Positions 33,016 to 45,647 of a DNA stretch of 64,000 bases are shown here, piece by piece. The notes under the pieces are model-generated. The model was not told where the DNA came from. It saw nothing but the letters and a program-made list of their open reading frames with translations, and ran no database searches. Within the stretch, counting starts at the first letter, position 1; each line of letters begins with the position of its first letter. The position numbers were made by a program, and so were the translations under genes. Source of the DNA: Lenzites betulinus (taxonomy: Eukaryota; Basidiomycota; Agaricomycetes; Polyporales; Polyporaceae); assembly GCA_022264855.1 (NCBI GenBank), contig JABYQU010000016.1, positions 496,001 through 560,000 on the forward strand, given 5' to 3'.

Positions 33016-36000
33016 TCAGATCTCGGTACAGAATCCACCCATGTCGCATGCCCAGCCCGCGTTCATTGGACGTTCAGTCGCTGGGCGCCGCGTCAGACAA
33101 GGTCCAGAGAGGTCCAGAACAACATGGGCACTTACAGGCTTCAAGGCCTTGATCAGTAGCCACTCCTCGTTCGTGACGTCGGTCTTGAATGACGACTGAA
33201 AGCGGCGGCATTCAGCCAGACCTCTAGGAGAATTAAATGAACATTGCATACCTTGAGCACGTCAATACTCTGCCGTGTGATATGCGAGTAGAGCTCGTCC
33301 TTCTCGTCGAAATGACGTCCGAACATCTTCGCAGACTGATACACTGCGTGTTCGATCTTCACAGCGACACCTGCTCCGGCCTGGGATTTCTTGACAATCT
33401 AATGAAATATGTCAGAAAAAGAGCACACCATGCGTGTTCTGCAAAGCCTCACCTCGTAAGCCTTGTGGTTGATCTCCAACGACGTGCTGCGGTATGTCGT
33501 CAGTCTACATATGACTATAGAATATAAGACGGAACTCACATCCTGCCAAGGTCGATGATTTCCTTCTTCTGCGTCTCGGGGTCGACCTTGACCACACAGA
33601 TGGGTGTGCCGACGCGCAGAGTACCATCGAGGATATCAACTCCGAGGATGATAGGGTCACGTTTACAGAAGGCGGCGATGATTTTGAGACGGCACGGCCA
33701 GACTGCCTGAGGCGCCGCGTCTTTCCGTTTCGCCTCCATGATCTCCTGGTTGTACGCGGTAAACGCATCGAACAAGTGGTAGATGATGTCGGCTGTAGAA
33801 CATGTCAATGCCAGCACGAGCAACTCCAAATCAGGCGGACGTACCCTTGAAGAGACGGATCCCCATCTCCTCCGCAAGCTTCTCGGCTTCCTTATCGACC
33901 GTGACATCGAAGCAAAGGATACATGCCAACTCCTTGGCCTTCTCCAACATCGTCGCCGCGCGCATGATATCCTTCTTATGAACGGGACCGATGTTGATAC
34001 CGGACACGGGGATCTTGCTCGTCCTCAGGAACTCCAGAAGCGCCTCAAGCGACCCGAGCGTACTTGCTTGCACGCACACACCGCGGCCAGACTTGTCGAT
34101 GGAGTTGAGCAGCGTCGTGAGGTCAGACATGACCTCGTCCATGAGGTCGTCTTCGTCGTCGTCCGGACCACATACAAGCAACCTCGAACCGGCGATGGCC
34201 TTCTCAAGGTCAGGAGCAACAATCTTCACACCGAGGGCGGCCTTGACCTCCTTGTGATGCACATATTGTGACTAAGAGCCACACGTTAGGGCGTATATAG
34301 TAGACCATATGCATGGGATACATACCTTGATGCGAAGTTCACGGAGAGGTTGAGGAGTGAGAAGCGCACGAATTTGCGTCACGATGGGACCATTGAGACC
34401 GCAAACTACAATCTTGTCACCCTCGTGGAGGATACCGTTGGACAAGACAACGTCGATGGTGGTACCGAGGCCTTCTATGACCTTAACTTCCAGCACCGTA
34501 CACTCCAGCTCGGAGAGGTACATGAGCCGGTCGCTCATGCGCTGCTGCGTGAGATTGACAAGGAGCATGATCATGTCGGGCACACCCTCTCCGGTGACTG
34601 CGGAAGTCGGAACGATGGACACGTTGCGCGCAAAGTTCTTGTTGTCGTAGTATAGCACCGCGTTGAGACCTTGTTCCGCAAACGCGACCGTGATCTTCTG
34701 CGTCATGTCTTCGAATTGGCGTTGGACTGGCCGCTTCTGTGCGGCGAGAGAGCTACGGAAGTCGTTGTCCGGTATGGGCTCCCAGCCGTAGATACGGTCG
34801 ATTTTGTTGAGGGCGACGATGAAAGGGGATTTCCTATCCCTCAGCAAACGCAACGATTCCAGGGTCTGAGGTTCAAGACCGTGCTAGAGACAGGCGTGAG
34901 CGACTGGATACTGATTTGGAGGCATCTCTACTCACCATGATGTCGACGACGAGAATGGCAATGTTACAGAGCGAGCTACCGCGAGAGCGCAAGTTGGTGA
35001 AGGACTCGTGACCAGGCGTGTCGATAACGAGGAGACCGGGAATCTTGTATTCCTGGCTGCCATCCTTGTTCATGACTGCGGTCTTGGTCTTGATCGCGTC
35101 CACCGGGAAGTACGTAGCACCAATTTGCTGGGTGATACCTCCAGCTTCGCCTTCCTGCACGTTCGTTTGACGAATCTATACGGAGCCCTATAAGTCCCGT
35201 TTCCCGCCGAGGTCGTATATAGCTTACCTTATCGAGGAGCTTGGTCTTTCCGGTATCGACGTGCCCGAGAATACAGCAAATGGGACTACGAAGGTTGTCT
35301 TTGCTGCGAGCTGCGAGAGCATCTTCATGCGCCTTCTGACGACGCGCAGCCGCCTCTGCCTTCCGCTGTGCGGCCATGCGTTGCGTCTGGGTCATTTCAG
35401 CGTCGGAGTCGTCAGATGAATCCTCCTCGGACGAAGTCTCCTCCTCGGATGACTCTTCTTCAGACGATTCTTCTTCTTCGGAAGACGAGTCTTCTTCCTT
35501 GGGATTTGCCTTGGCCCCGCCGTTGGCTGGCGCACCAGCAGCCTTCGTGGGAGGAACTGGAGGCTTCGGTGAATCCGCCTTCGCGGGGATCGCTTTAGCA
35601 CCACCAGCGGCCTTAGCAGGGGCGGCCTGTGGTTTGGCCTTCGCGTCGGCGGATTCCTTCGCTGCCGCTTTGGCGGATCCGTTCGATGCTGGGGTCTTCG
35701 AAGTGGATTTTGTGGCCTCTTGCTCGTCGTCACTGCTTGCGTCCCAGGAGTCCTTGACACCGTCATCCTTGCCCTCTTCGTCACTGCTCGCGTCCCAGGA
35801 GTCCTTGATGTCGTCCTTCTCCGCCGGGCTCTCAGGCTGAGGTTCGGGAGCGGCAGGAACAGGGGCAGGGGCAGAGGTCGGCTTAGGCGCGGCCTTCTCC
35901 CGGACAGGCGATGGGTCGCGAGTACCGGGATGACTGCCACTGGCGGCACTGGCGGGCCCCTTTTTCTTCTTGCGGCTGTCGTACACAACTCGCTTGGAAC

Positions 36001-37553
36001 GATCCCCACCCCCCTGTTGCAATCCCTCGATCTGTACACCGGATGCGAGCAGAGCCTGTTTGCGCAACTCGGCCGCCCGTTGGTCCTCCTTCTGCTTCTT
36101 GGTGAGAAGCTTGCCCTCTTTCTTAAGCTGCTCGCGCTTGGCCTATGATGATTGCATGAGTGTACTAGCGAATGGCGAATGATGGAGTGTGAGAGATACA
36201 CGTACCTTCTCCTTCTCCTTCCTCCGTTGCTTCTCCTCCTCTTTCCGCTTTTCCTCCTCTTCTATCCTCCGCTCCTCTTCCTCAATCCTCCTCTGCTCCT
36301 CTTCTATCTTTTTGCGAGTCTCCTCCTCCAACCGCTTCTTCTCCTCCATCAAAGCCTTGAGCGCGCTGATGCCTGTAGGCCCCTTCTTCTTCGCGGCCGG
36401 TGCGGGGGCGGCAGGTTCCTCGTCCTTCTTTGCTTTCTTCTTTTTCTTCTTCTTCTTGGACTCACCATCACCCCCACCCTCGCCATCATCATCATCCTCA
36501 GCCTCGGCTGGTGCAGGGGCAGGAGCAGTTGGCGCTGGTGTAGGTTCTGCGGGTGCTGCGTCATCGCCACCAGCTTTCTTCGCAGCAGCCTGAGCCTTCT
36601 TCTTCGCCTGTGTGGTAGGGACGGTCAGAAAGATCATCAAATTGAACATTAGACAAATGAAATGGGCACCTTTTCACGCTCCTTCTTCAGCTTCTCCTTC
36701 TCCTTTTTGGAGAGGATCTTCGGCCCACCATCTTCGGCGCCCTCCTCGTCCTCGTCCGCCTTGCTCTGGGGTGCAGGAGATGGTGATGCCTCCACACGAG
36801 CAGCCGAGGGAGCATCCGCTTAAAGTGCCGTGAGCATTTTCGTCAGCCACCACGAACCGGCAACAACATACCAGGCTTCTCCGCCTCATCCTCGTCGTCC
36901 TGGGCCTTGCCCTTCTTCTTGCCCTTCTTCGCCTTTTTGCCCTTCTCCTTCACGGGGCCCCACTCCTCGTCGGCAAGCTCCTCCGCGGTCATCTGCACCG
37001 CCTTCTGAGGTGCACTTATGTCGCCCTTCGCTGCTGCCTCTTCACCTTCTGAACCTTCGCCGGGGCCGGCACCATCTGCGAACGAAACGGATCCGTTGCC
37101 GTCTCCCGCACCACCCTTCTTCTTCTCCTTCTTCTTGTCGGCCTTGTCCTTCTTGCCCTTCTTGCTAGTAGCTTTGATCACGGACTGTGTGTGAGAGCGC
37201 TACGATGAATTCCGGCCGTATGAAGGTGGTAGATAAACGTACCATGAGGCCACCAAAGTCCTCATCCGCCTCTTCTGCAGGAGGCTCTTCTAGGCCGAGC
37301 GCCGCGAAGGCGGAAAGCGTCGACTTGCCCTTGCCCTTCGGCTGGAAGTCATCATCCGATGCCGCACCAGCATCTATCGGACTTTGCACGTTGTTTCCAG
37401 CGACAGACGTGCCGGCTTCTTCCCTAGATCCATGAAGACACAAGACGAGGTGTGGGGATCAGTACATCGCTCAGCGGGGTGTATACTGAGCAGTGCATAC
37501 CAGAAGTCATCATCCTGCTTCTTGCCCTTCTTTCCCTTGTTTTTCGGTGCCAT
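33016..37553 (-). CDS. fun12: Translation initiation factor eIF5B
   Basis: The GTPase that joins ribosomal subunits at the end of initiation. Starts [18 protein letters not shown] at 37553 (an ATG two codons upstream is possible). The N-terminal third is low complexity: K-rich blocks, an EE(R/K)-rich coiled segment near 36.2-36.4 kb and acidic serine repeats near 35.4-35.5 kb. The G domain has [14 protein letters not shown] (P-loop), [12 protein letters not shown] (switch 1), IDTPGHESF (switch 2) and NKIDRIYGW (NKxD). Domain II and III signatures follow, such as [20 protein letters not shown] and [12 protein letters not shown]. Domain IV ends with [13 protein letters not shown] and [12 protein letters not shown] final 114-nt in-frame GT-AG intron (33022-33135) may or may not be removed; both forms end at the TGA at 33016. 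Confidence 0.95.
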
Positions 37554-38102
37554 GATCAACTACAAGGCTTCCCAGGTAGGAGGGTCAGACGTTGGGTGGT
37601 CGAAAGATGTAACGGCCGACCGGTGGGTTATATATACTACGGCGGACCTGAGAGAGTGACCTCAGCTAAGTTCCGGGAAATTGCACCGACGCCCGTCCGG
37701 CGCAGAATTGATCAAGTCTCGCGTGGCGTACGGGCGCTTACAGCATAGTCTTGTGCGGACCGCTCGACCCGGCCCGTCCCACTCGGACTGTTCAAACTCT
37801 TTCACCCTCAACGTTTCCGAGAATGTGCCCACCGTAATTCGAGATGATCACCTAGCGGTACCATCTCTAGTTCAGCGTGTCACGTAGCCGCATCAAAAGT
37901 GCCGCACTGTAAATGTCCGGCCACCAACGACTTGAAGCAACCTGACTGAGTCGGGAGTGGGGGTATAGGCGCGCGACTTGCGCATACCCCTTACGCAAGT
38001 ACTCCCATCTCATCGAGCCACCAACCCACGCCCTAAAGCTGATAGCACATACTGTGTAACGCGCATCGCAAGCAGTGCAAAGTTGACTCACTCACTTAAG
38101 AT
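37554..38102. other. Divergent intergenic region eIF5B / ARL2
   Basis: About 550 bp between two divergent starts. A TATATAT run lies near 37629. No supported gene. Confidence 0.5.
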
Positions 38103-39009
38103 ATGGGCCTTCTCACTATCATTCGTAAGAACCGCCAGAAGGAGAAGGAGATGCGTATCCTCTTTCTGTACTCACCTCTGCTCCCCACGCACCGACTTGT
38201 TTCTGAAGTGTGCTTTGCAGAGGGCTGGATAACGCCGGAAAGACCACGATTCTCAAGAAGCTCAATGGAGAGGACATCATGGGCATCAGCCCAACCCTTG
38301 GCTTCAACATCAAAACCTTCGTGCACGGCAAGTGAGCCGAACGTCACTCTCATGCGACCCCAATACCAACTACAGCACCTGCAGATATACGCTGAATATC
38401 TGTAAGGCTCGACGTTCATCTTTTCTATTGACCATGGAAAAGTAAACCGACCAACAGGGGACGTCGGCGGTCAACGCACACTACGCCCATATTGGCGAAA
38501 CTACTTCGAGCAAACAGACGCCCTCGTATGGGTTGTGGACTCTGGCGACCGCATGCGTATGCAAGACTGCAAAGAGGAGCTCCATAGCTTGCTGCTAGAA
38601 GATGTGCGCCCATATACATAGTGCCCCCCGCTCATCTCTAACAATGCACTGTCGCTCTGCAGCGGCTGGCAGGCGCATCCCTCCTGATATTCGCAAACAA
38701 GCAAGATATCCAAGGCTCCCTTTCCAGCACGGAGATACGCGATGTCAGTGATGTTCCAGAGGCTGATCCGTGTGAAGGCCCATCGCTGAGCTTTGTGGCA
38801 TCTTGCAGGCTCTTGATCTGGAATCTATCAAGTCGCACCACTGGCGCATACTGCCATGCAGCGCAGTCACTGGCCTGAATCTCGTTCAGGGCCTCGACTG
38901 GATCGTCGACGATGTCGCCAACAGGCTGTACTACTCGACAACAGCATCCGCAACGGGTCGCTGGCAGTCAGAGCCCGGCGCCCAAGGCACTGTTGTCACT
39001 GTATCTTAG
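38103..39009 (+). CDS. arl2: ADP-ribosylation factor-like GTPase ARL2
   Basis: A small GTPase that works with tubulin cofactors (Cin4 in yeast). Starts [20 protein letters not shown], with the ARL2 N-terminal helix and the glycine at position 2. Across the first intron it continues [18 protein letters not shown] (P-loop), then [12 protein letters not shown] (switch 1), [18 protein letters not shown] (switch 2, with the usual glutamine), [10 protein letters not shown], and [12 protein letters not shown] (NKxD), then CSAVTG. The [10 protein letters not shown] and LGFNIKT wording is diagnostic for ARL2 rather than ARF or ARL3. About seven exons, all with short GT-AG introns. The C-terminus is a short polar tail ([12 protein letters not shown]) longer than usual by some residues. 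It is tail-to-tail with the desaturase gene, with 150 bp between the stops. Confidence 0.95.
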
Positions 39010-39159
39010 CTGCGTATCGACGTGGTTGTAACAGTATGAGGCAGGCTTGTATACTATATGAATGGCATATTAAACTCGTAACAGCAGACGTGCATACTGA
39101 AAGGTAAGCTGGGGTACAACAGACAAGCTGATTTACAACAGGCAAGGTCGAAACTCAGA

Positions 39160-41307
39160 TCACTCAAATCTTCGCTCCACGATTCGCAATCGCTCGCCGG
39201 GAGCGACGGTATTAACGTGTTCCACACCACCGAGAAGAATTCCAACCCTCATCATCGACAACAGCTGGGGAAAGAGGTGAGCCGGCGACGACCAACAGAC
39301 AAAATACTCTTACATTATGTGCAGCATTCGAATGGTCGTACACTCCCCCACAGAATGCCGCGGTAGCATCCTTGCCTATTTTGCTCAACACTAGCTTCTC
39401 CCCACCGGGATGCTGCTCGACGAAATCAGCAACGTCGTGTATAAATCCAGAGACAACCATCAGTCGGCGTTTTTTGGCCTGTTGCTGGACTAGAGGGAAA
39501 GTCAGCCAACCATACCTAAAGGCGTTCATTCGTGACCATACGCACAGGTTTCCCAGTCAACGACCGGCAGATCATCTGCCTTTGGGGGCCACTGAATCCG
39601 ATCTTGGGTCCCTTTGAGACGCTTGAGCTCCATCATCAGTTCGCTCTTGCTGATCTCGTTCTCTGGAAACATCCGCAGGTTCGACGCTAGACCCAACGCA
39701 GCGCACACCGCGATGAACCACTTCGTCGGGTCGTATTGGTACCATCTCCTCGCATTCCGGTAGTCCACTGGAAACTGGTGGTGGAAGTTATGGTACCCCT
39801 CCCCCATCGTGAGGAGCGCTAGAACCAGCGTCGGTCAGGAGATAGTGCGGACCAGGCACGGCACGTCAATCCAGAGACGTACCGGAGAGGAAGTGGTCCC
39901 GAGCAGTCTTCCGATCGTCGAAGGGGCTCTCGCCGAGGTGGTGTGCGACCGAGTTAATACAGAAGGTGGACTGCATCGGCACCGAGCGTCAGGCCGCTTC
40001 TTCAGTGCGTGTTCTCCTGCGTACAAGAATGCGAATCGCTTACATGGTGCGCGAAGGTTATCCTCATCATACCGGCGTAGTACCACCCTCCCCACCAGTC
40101 ACCCCAACCGAAGCCAGCGACGGCCGCAGGGAGTGCGTACCCCACTACGGCGATGATAAGAAAGTACCACTTGTGTTGCCACCGCACGATGTCGTTCTTC
40201 TGCAAGTCGCTGATGTCCGCCGGGCCTGGCTTCACAGAGGGCTTCACGAGCATCCATCCAATGTGGCTGTACATGAATCCCCTGTTCGCGTTATACGGGT
40301 CGAGCGGGGTATCGGTGTACCGGTGGTGCGAGCGGTGGCCTCGCGCCCACCAGTACACCGACCCCTGTACGGCGCTTGCACCCATAAGGATGAGCAGGTA
40401 CTGGAGCGGCCGCGACGCGTTGTACGATCGGTGAGACCATAGCCGGTGGTAGCCTTCGATCAGCGTGAGTGGCATTGGCCTTGTCGGGAATCTGCTCGCA
40501 CAAACCTGCCGTAATGCCTGGGAACGCTAGCATCAGGACTGAATGCCCAGCACACGGTGTCTTGCTCGACTGCTTGTATACAGGGACGCACCTATCATGG
40601 TGATAACATAGTACGCCAGCGACCAGAGCAGGGTCTCCCTCCGTAGGGGCGTCGTGCGCGTGCCGTACAGCCATATGGCCGGCGTGGCGGTCAACACAGC
40701 GACGTTGAACCACCGAACGCGGCCCAGGAAGCTCGTCGTCTGTCGCCAGGAATACATGGCGAGGAAAAACCAAATCAAAGCGAGCAGCACGGAGAAAACG
40801 AAAGGGGCGTGCGAGACGGAGTGCAGCGTGCGCGCGTTTCCGCCGAGGCGCAGAAGATATACTCAAGTCCGCAGCCTGTACCCGAGCATTCGCGCATCAT
40901 GATATGTGAAGTTCGAACGTTCCACGCCTCCTGCCCAGCATCACAGCGCCATCACCGACATCGCAGCGATCCCAGGCACGCACGGTTCGGCGGCAGCGGT
41001 AGAACATTTGATAACGATGCAAACGGCAATAATTATACAGGGGCTGGAGCGCACATCCTGTCCGCGATGGTTCACGGGCGCAGGTGGCGCGTCTGCAGGG
41101 AATTCGGCGGACATGTTCTTGTGGGAGCAGGAGCTTCAAAGCAAGAAGTGGACAGGGTGCTGGGACAACCGGGCCCAATTGACGGCAAGAGAGGCAACGC
41201 AGCGCCCAGAGGCCTTCCGCTTCGACCGGCAAGTGTCGTCCGCAATAACACGTTCTCTTCGTCGAGGTCGAGACGTCGAAGGCGGCCGGAGCGGCGACTT
41301 CCGCCAT
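39160..41307 (-). CDS. ole1: Delta-9 fatty acid (stearoyl-CoA) desaturase with cytochrome b5 domain
   Basis: An ER membrane enzyme that puts the first double bond into C16/C18 acyl-CoA. The three histidine boxes are clear: [15 protein letters not shown], and NFHHQFP. Membrane and loop blocks include [46 protein letters not shown], and [11 protein letters not shown]. The C-terminal cytochrome b5 domain has [16 protein letters not shown] and [14 protein letters not shown] and ends [12 protein letters not shown] at 39160. A 12-nt exon between ITMI and GYHRLW is needed for frame (GITAGYHRLW). The 5' end is not settled: ATGs at 41307 ([11 protein letters not shown]) and 41114 ([11 protein letters not shown]) are both possible, and the exons before NARTLHS are uncertain. 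Confidence 0.92.
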
Positions 41308-41879
41308 CTTTTAAGCCCGTGGCAGAGTGAGGCCAGGCTGCATCACGATTAGTTAGCCTTGGTCAGCCGGGCCCGATACTGATGACACGTACGGCATATG
41401 ATGATGACGATCCTCGACCGATTGGCCCGCCGGGAGACGGAGAGCAACGAATCGGCCTATATAATATGAATCATAGTCTTATTATGATCTGCAGCAATTT
41501 AAAACTGATGTCGTGGCTATAGCGCACGCGGGTGCACGCGGACGGGGCGGTCTGGTATCAAGAACACTTCCCACTCATTCCAGCGTAGAATAGCACGGAA
41601 TACGGGATTTTCGCCACCGGCTGCAATTGCGCACGTTTTGACACTGGTGTTCTTGAAGCCACAACGTGTCGTTGCTGTGAAGCGCAGCACCGCCGCACCT
41701 CGCACATGAGAATTGGAAGCCTCAACGGTGTCTTTGTATCGGCCCCGGCGTGGACACAGGGAAACCTATCAACGATCACATGCTATGATGAGCAAATCAT
41801 ACAATCAGGCGGTTCGCAGCACTTATCCAGACGAGCTAAGCCTGGTGGGAGCACAGGAACGCCTACCATCGCGACGGAT
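41308..41879. other. Intergenic, desaturase promoter
   Basis: About 570 bp between the desaturase 5' end and the stop of the glycosyltransferase-like gene, both on the minus strand. A TATATAA-type AT-rich block lies near 41458-41466, about 150 bp from the 41307 ATG. No supported gene. Confidence 0.45.
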
Positions 41880-43657
41880 TTAGGGCATGTCTCGTAGGAT
41901 CTTTTCTGCAACCACCCTGTTCTGTTGCCACACGCCCGTCTTCCAGTCATTCCACCCATTTTGGTCTCTTATCCATCCTTCGCGCATCATGGACTCCACC
42001 GCGCAGCGCACGGGCTCCAAGTCTCCGACAGGATGTCCTATGTCGGCCGGGTCTGACGATAGGAATGCAGAAGCATCCCCGGTGCGGAGGGCCTTCAACG
42101 CCTGCACCTCCGGCATCGCTGCAGGCCGGGTGATGACCGCGCGGGTGTCATCGATGTACCCATAGGTGCGGCGAGTACGGTTCGTAACAAGGATCGGGAC
42201 CTGTGCATTCACAGTCATGAGTTCTCTCGATCCGACAGATCCCCGATCCAGACACTTACGTTCAGCTCGGTAGCTAACGCCATAGTCGAGCTCGCCTGCA
42301 CGGTGAAGTCTGCAGGTCCGACTGCGTCAGCAGGTTATCAACATGTCTAGACCCGACTCACAGGTATTGTCTGCAAATGCGGGCACTACGATGTCGCTAT
42401 CCGAGATAAGCTTATAGAAATCGTTGTATGGCAGATCTGTGTGCATGGTCACGATGTACGCAAGCTCCTCCGGAATCTCCAACCAGCCGGATCCAACAAG
42501 GAGGAGCTGGAGTGGCGGCGCGCGAGAGTCGGGGTCCGGCACGAAGGACTTGCGCCCGTCGAGCGGGTGGTATCCCCATGCGGAAGGGTCCTCTGCAATG
42601 GCGAAGATAGGTAAAAACGCAAAAGCATGTTCGAACGCTCTTCCACTCACCGTGGAGGGAGGCGATTAGGTCCCTGAAAATGCCCGGGTAGTTTCGGCGC
42701 CCCACGGAAAATGTGCCCTGTATGACCGCCTTAGAGAGATACCGAGGAAGCGGTTTCGCCGGAAGGTTTGGGATGTCTAGCACCGGGACGTGCACGTCTA
42801 TTGGGATATAATCGTATCCCGCCGTATACAGCAGCGGCTCAGCTTCCTCTGCCTTTGTAGCGAACCTGTCTCGGAAGGTCTTGGCGACGCTGTGCGACAC
42901 AAGTTAACACCGTGATCCGAACACACCGAACAACCCCAGCTTACTGGTCGGCGATGGGGAGAAGTCGGAGGGCATTTCGCCGAGCCCAGTAGGGTATATG
43001 CCGCTGCCAGTTCACGTCGTCGACGTTGTGCACTCCGCATACGATCTTGAACTTGTCATCGGCAGCACGAAGGTTCCACGCAATGGCAAGATCGCTGTGC
43101 CAGACGTTCATGCTACCCGAAGCTCCGAGGTCAGAAGCGCCGAGCATAGGTCGAAAAGTGATGGTTACTGACTCGAATTCACATGTGCCAAAAACAATTA
43201 AGTCGACACCGCCTTCCGCTGAGCTCTTGTTTACGTGTTCTATCAGCTGCTCGTATCCCCCGCGAACTCCGCGGTGCGTCCAGAGATTCCGCTCGTCGAT
43301 GACGTCCTGGAAGCCGAACGAAAACTCGGGTGCGAACAGGTGGATGTACTGGCCGTCGCCGCCCTCGGCGTCCATCGCCTGACCTACGGTCTTCGCAAAC
43401 GACATATATACATCTCCGTGCATAACAAAGGATGTGGCGAACGCGACATTGCGTCTTCGCCGAGGCGGAAGCTCGGCAGTTGCGGCTTCCGAGTCAGACG
43501 CCGGGTTGCTGGGATATCGCCCGACAGTCCATTCCCATGCGGTTGTGTCGCGCCCGGAAGATAATGAATGAGAAAGAAGCCAAAAAGAGACAATGACGCA
43601 GGCAACGAGGAGACCGAGAGAAATGAGACGTTGGGAGGGCATGGCAGAGAGAAACAT
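41880..43657 (-). CDS. Type II membrane glycosyltransferase-like protein
   Basis: About 500 residues in five exons. A short cytosolic N-terminus (MFLSAMPSQRL) is followed by one membrane anchor (LISLGLLVACVIVSFWLLSH) and a lumenal domain, the typical layout of Golgi enzymes. The body has RRNVAFATSFVMHGDVY, ending in a C-terminal half with LQLLLVGSGWLEIP, DLPYNDFYKLISDSDIVVPAF and SSTMALATELNVPILVTNR. This last part reads like the donor-binding side of a GT-B glycosyltransferase: a VGSG segment, then a position where the sugar-nucleotide is usually held. I do not recognise a named family and see no DxD motif I would call. The start at 43657 was chosen as the first ATG of the anchor frame; MPSQRL at 43642 is in frame. 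It diverges from IMP3 with 297 bp between the starts. Confidence 0.7.
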
Positions 43658-43954
43658 GGTAAGCCAGGTAAGGAGTGGACGGGCAAGCGGTCGCCCTGAG
43701 AGATGCGCAAGTACTAGTATTATGACATGGGGTTTGAGCGGTTATCAAGCTGTCAGAGGAGAAACTGTGCTCATTCGTGACGCCTCGAAACACCGATTCC
43801 ATCTTGCAGTATCTTTCCAAATGCGGACAATTGAAAGAAGCGCCTCGCTCGCGAAGCGGGCCGGGCCGAGCGGGGAGCACCAGTTTTTGGTAGACGCCCG
43901 TTCATTGCAGCTTGCGCTCAACCACGACCACCTTGTCTTTGCACCTTCGCGATC

Positions 43955-44800
43955 ATGGTTCGCCAGCTCAAACATCACGAGCAGAAGCTGCTTAAGAAAG
44001 TAGACTTTCTCAACGTACGTCGCAGCTCTCTCGAGTAGGACAATGGGCTACGCTAACTCCCTGAGCAGTGGAAGCAGGATGCGAACCTCAGAGAGATCAG
44101 GGTCATGCGCCGCTATCATATCCAGGACAGAGAAGATTACCATAAGTACGCACAACCGCCGTAGTCGCTTCTATCGTCCGCGCGGCGCGCACTAAACGTC
44201 ATTAGGTACAACAAACTGTGCGGTTCCCTCCGCTCTTACGCCCACCGCCTATCCCTCCTCCCCGCACAAGACCCGTTCCGCGCGAAGATGGAGGGCCAGC
44301 TCTTGAACAAGCTCTACGATATGGGTGTGCTCAACAACACCGCCAAGCTGAGCGATATCGAGAACAAGCTCACGGTGGCTGCGTTTTGCCGGCGGCGCCT
44401 GGCGGTCGTATTGTGCATGTCGAAGATGGCCGAGACTGTCAGCGCCGTAAGTTCCACCGCAGTAGTCGGCTGCGTAGATTAAACCTTCTGACCTCGGGCG
44501 CGATGCGTTGCTTTCTCCCAGGCCGTAAAGTTCATCGAGCAGGGGCATGTCCGCGTAGGACCGGATACGATTACGGACCCTGCGTATCTCGTCACTCGGT
44601 ATGCCCGCTCTATTGGTACCCTGCGCGATGACGCTCTGACATCCTTACAGGCACATGGAAGACTTCGTCACCTGGGTCGATACGTCAAAACTCAAGCGCA
44701 CCATCATGCGGTACAACGACGAGGTCGGTGACGTTCTCGCCCACGTTTCTAGCCTCCTGGCTCACCGTCTTTGCAGCTCGACGACTTCGATCTGTTGTAA
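43955..44800 (+). CDS. imp3: U3 small nucleolar ribonucleoprotein IMP3
   Basis: IMP3 belongs to the MPP10-IMP3-IMP4 complex of the small-subunit processome and binds U3 snoRNA and pre-rRNA. Starts [20 protein letters not shown], the canonical IMP3 N-terminus, then [44 protein letters not shown], and the S4-like RNA-binding part [17 protein letters not shown] and [12 protein letters not shown]. It ends [16 protein letters not shown], then YNDELDDFDLL with TAA at 44800. About 183 residues, the usual length. Six exons with short introns; the last intron removes GTCGGTG...TTGCAG after NDE. Divergent from the glycosyltransferase-like gene. Confidence 0.96.
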
Positions 44801-45647
44801 CCTGGTTCTGCCGAGCACGCCCCGACACACTCCAGTGTCGCGCGCGCCGCTCTTCGCTTTCTTCGTTGTCTTCACATGCTATCGATACGCTATCCCGCTT
44901 TCGCCCCAACACTTCCCGCACTATCGTCTTGGCAGTGCACCTGCAGCCTCGCATATGACGCCCGCCACAACACATCGAGCGAATAAGTTTCAGCGTCCCG
45001 CCGAAGCATGTTAGAAACAGCGCCCAGCGGGCTGAACGTTTGAACGTTGAAGCTTGAAGACATATATGCGCGCCGTGTCAATATGACGGCTGCGTACAAG
45101 CGATACAACCGCCCATGGTTTGCTCACCGCCGTGCATTGATGTGTTCCGGTCAGCACAACCACCGTTCCGCAGAGGAATCAAGCCTCAAACCATTCGGCT
45201 CAGTCCCGGCCCCGGACTACTAATATACGGTTACAGCTCGGAGAGTGGTATGCAAAGACTAGGGATATCAGATCTAGAAGTATATGGGGCCGGCCGAGCG
45301 TACGTGCGATGTAGATGTGTGTGGTATGCCTAGATAGGGTAGCGGGTAGATGCATATGCGACGAGACTTGACCAAGACGACTGCGAACGATCCCTCCAGA
45401 GGCCAGCGAAAGACGGGAAAGAGTACAGGTGAGCGATCAGCACGACGAGCGATGGGGACGGCCGCGGGGCGGCGGGATTAGGATAGAGCGCAGCGGGCAG
45501 AACGGGCAATAAGAAGAGAAGATAGGAATAATAGAGGGTTCCGGAACAGACGTCGTCGTAGTTGCCCGCGAAACAATGTTGACCGTTGCTGCAGAACGCG
45601 CAGGTCGATACTGTTTAGCAAACAACTGTAGGTTCGTTCGTGTCGCG
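44801..45647. other. Intergenic between convergent IMP3 and kinesin-3
   Basis: About 850 bp holding both 3' flanks. I saw no supported exon, tRNA or repeat. Confidence 0.5.
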
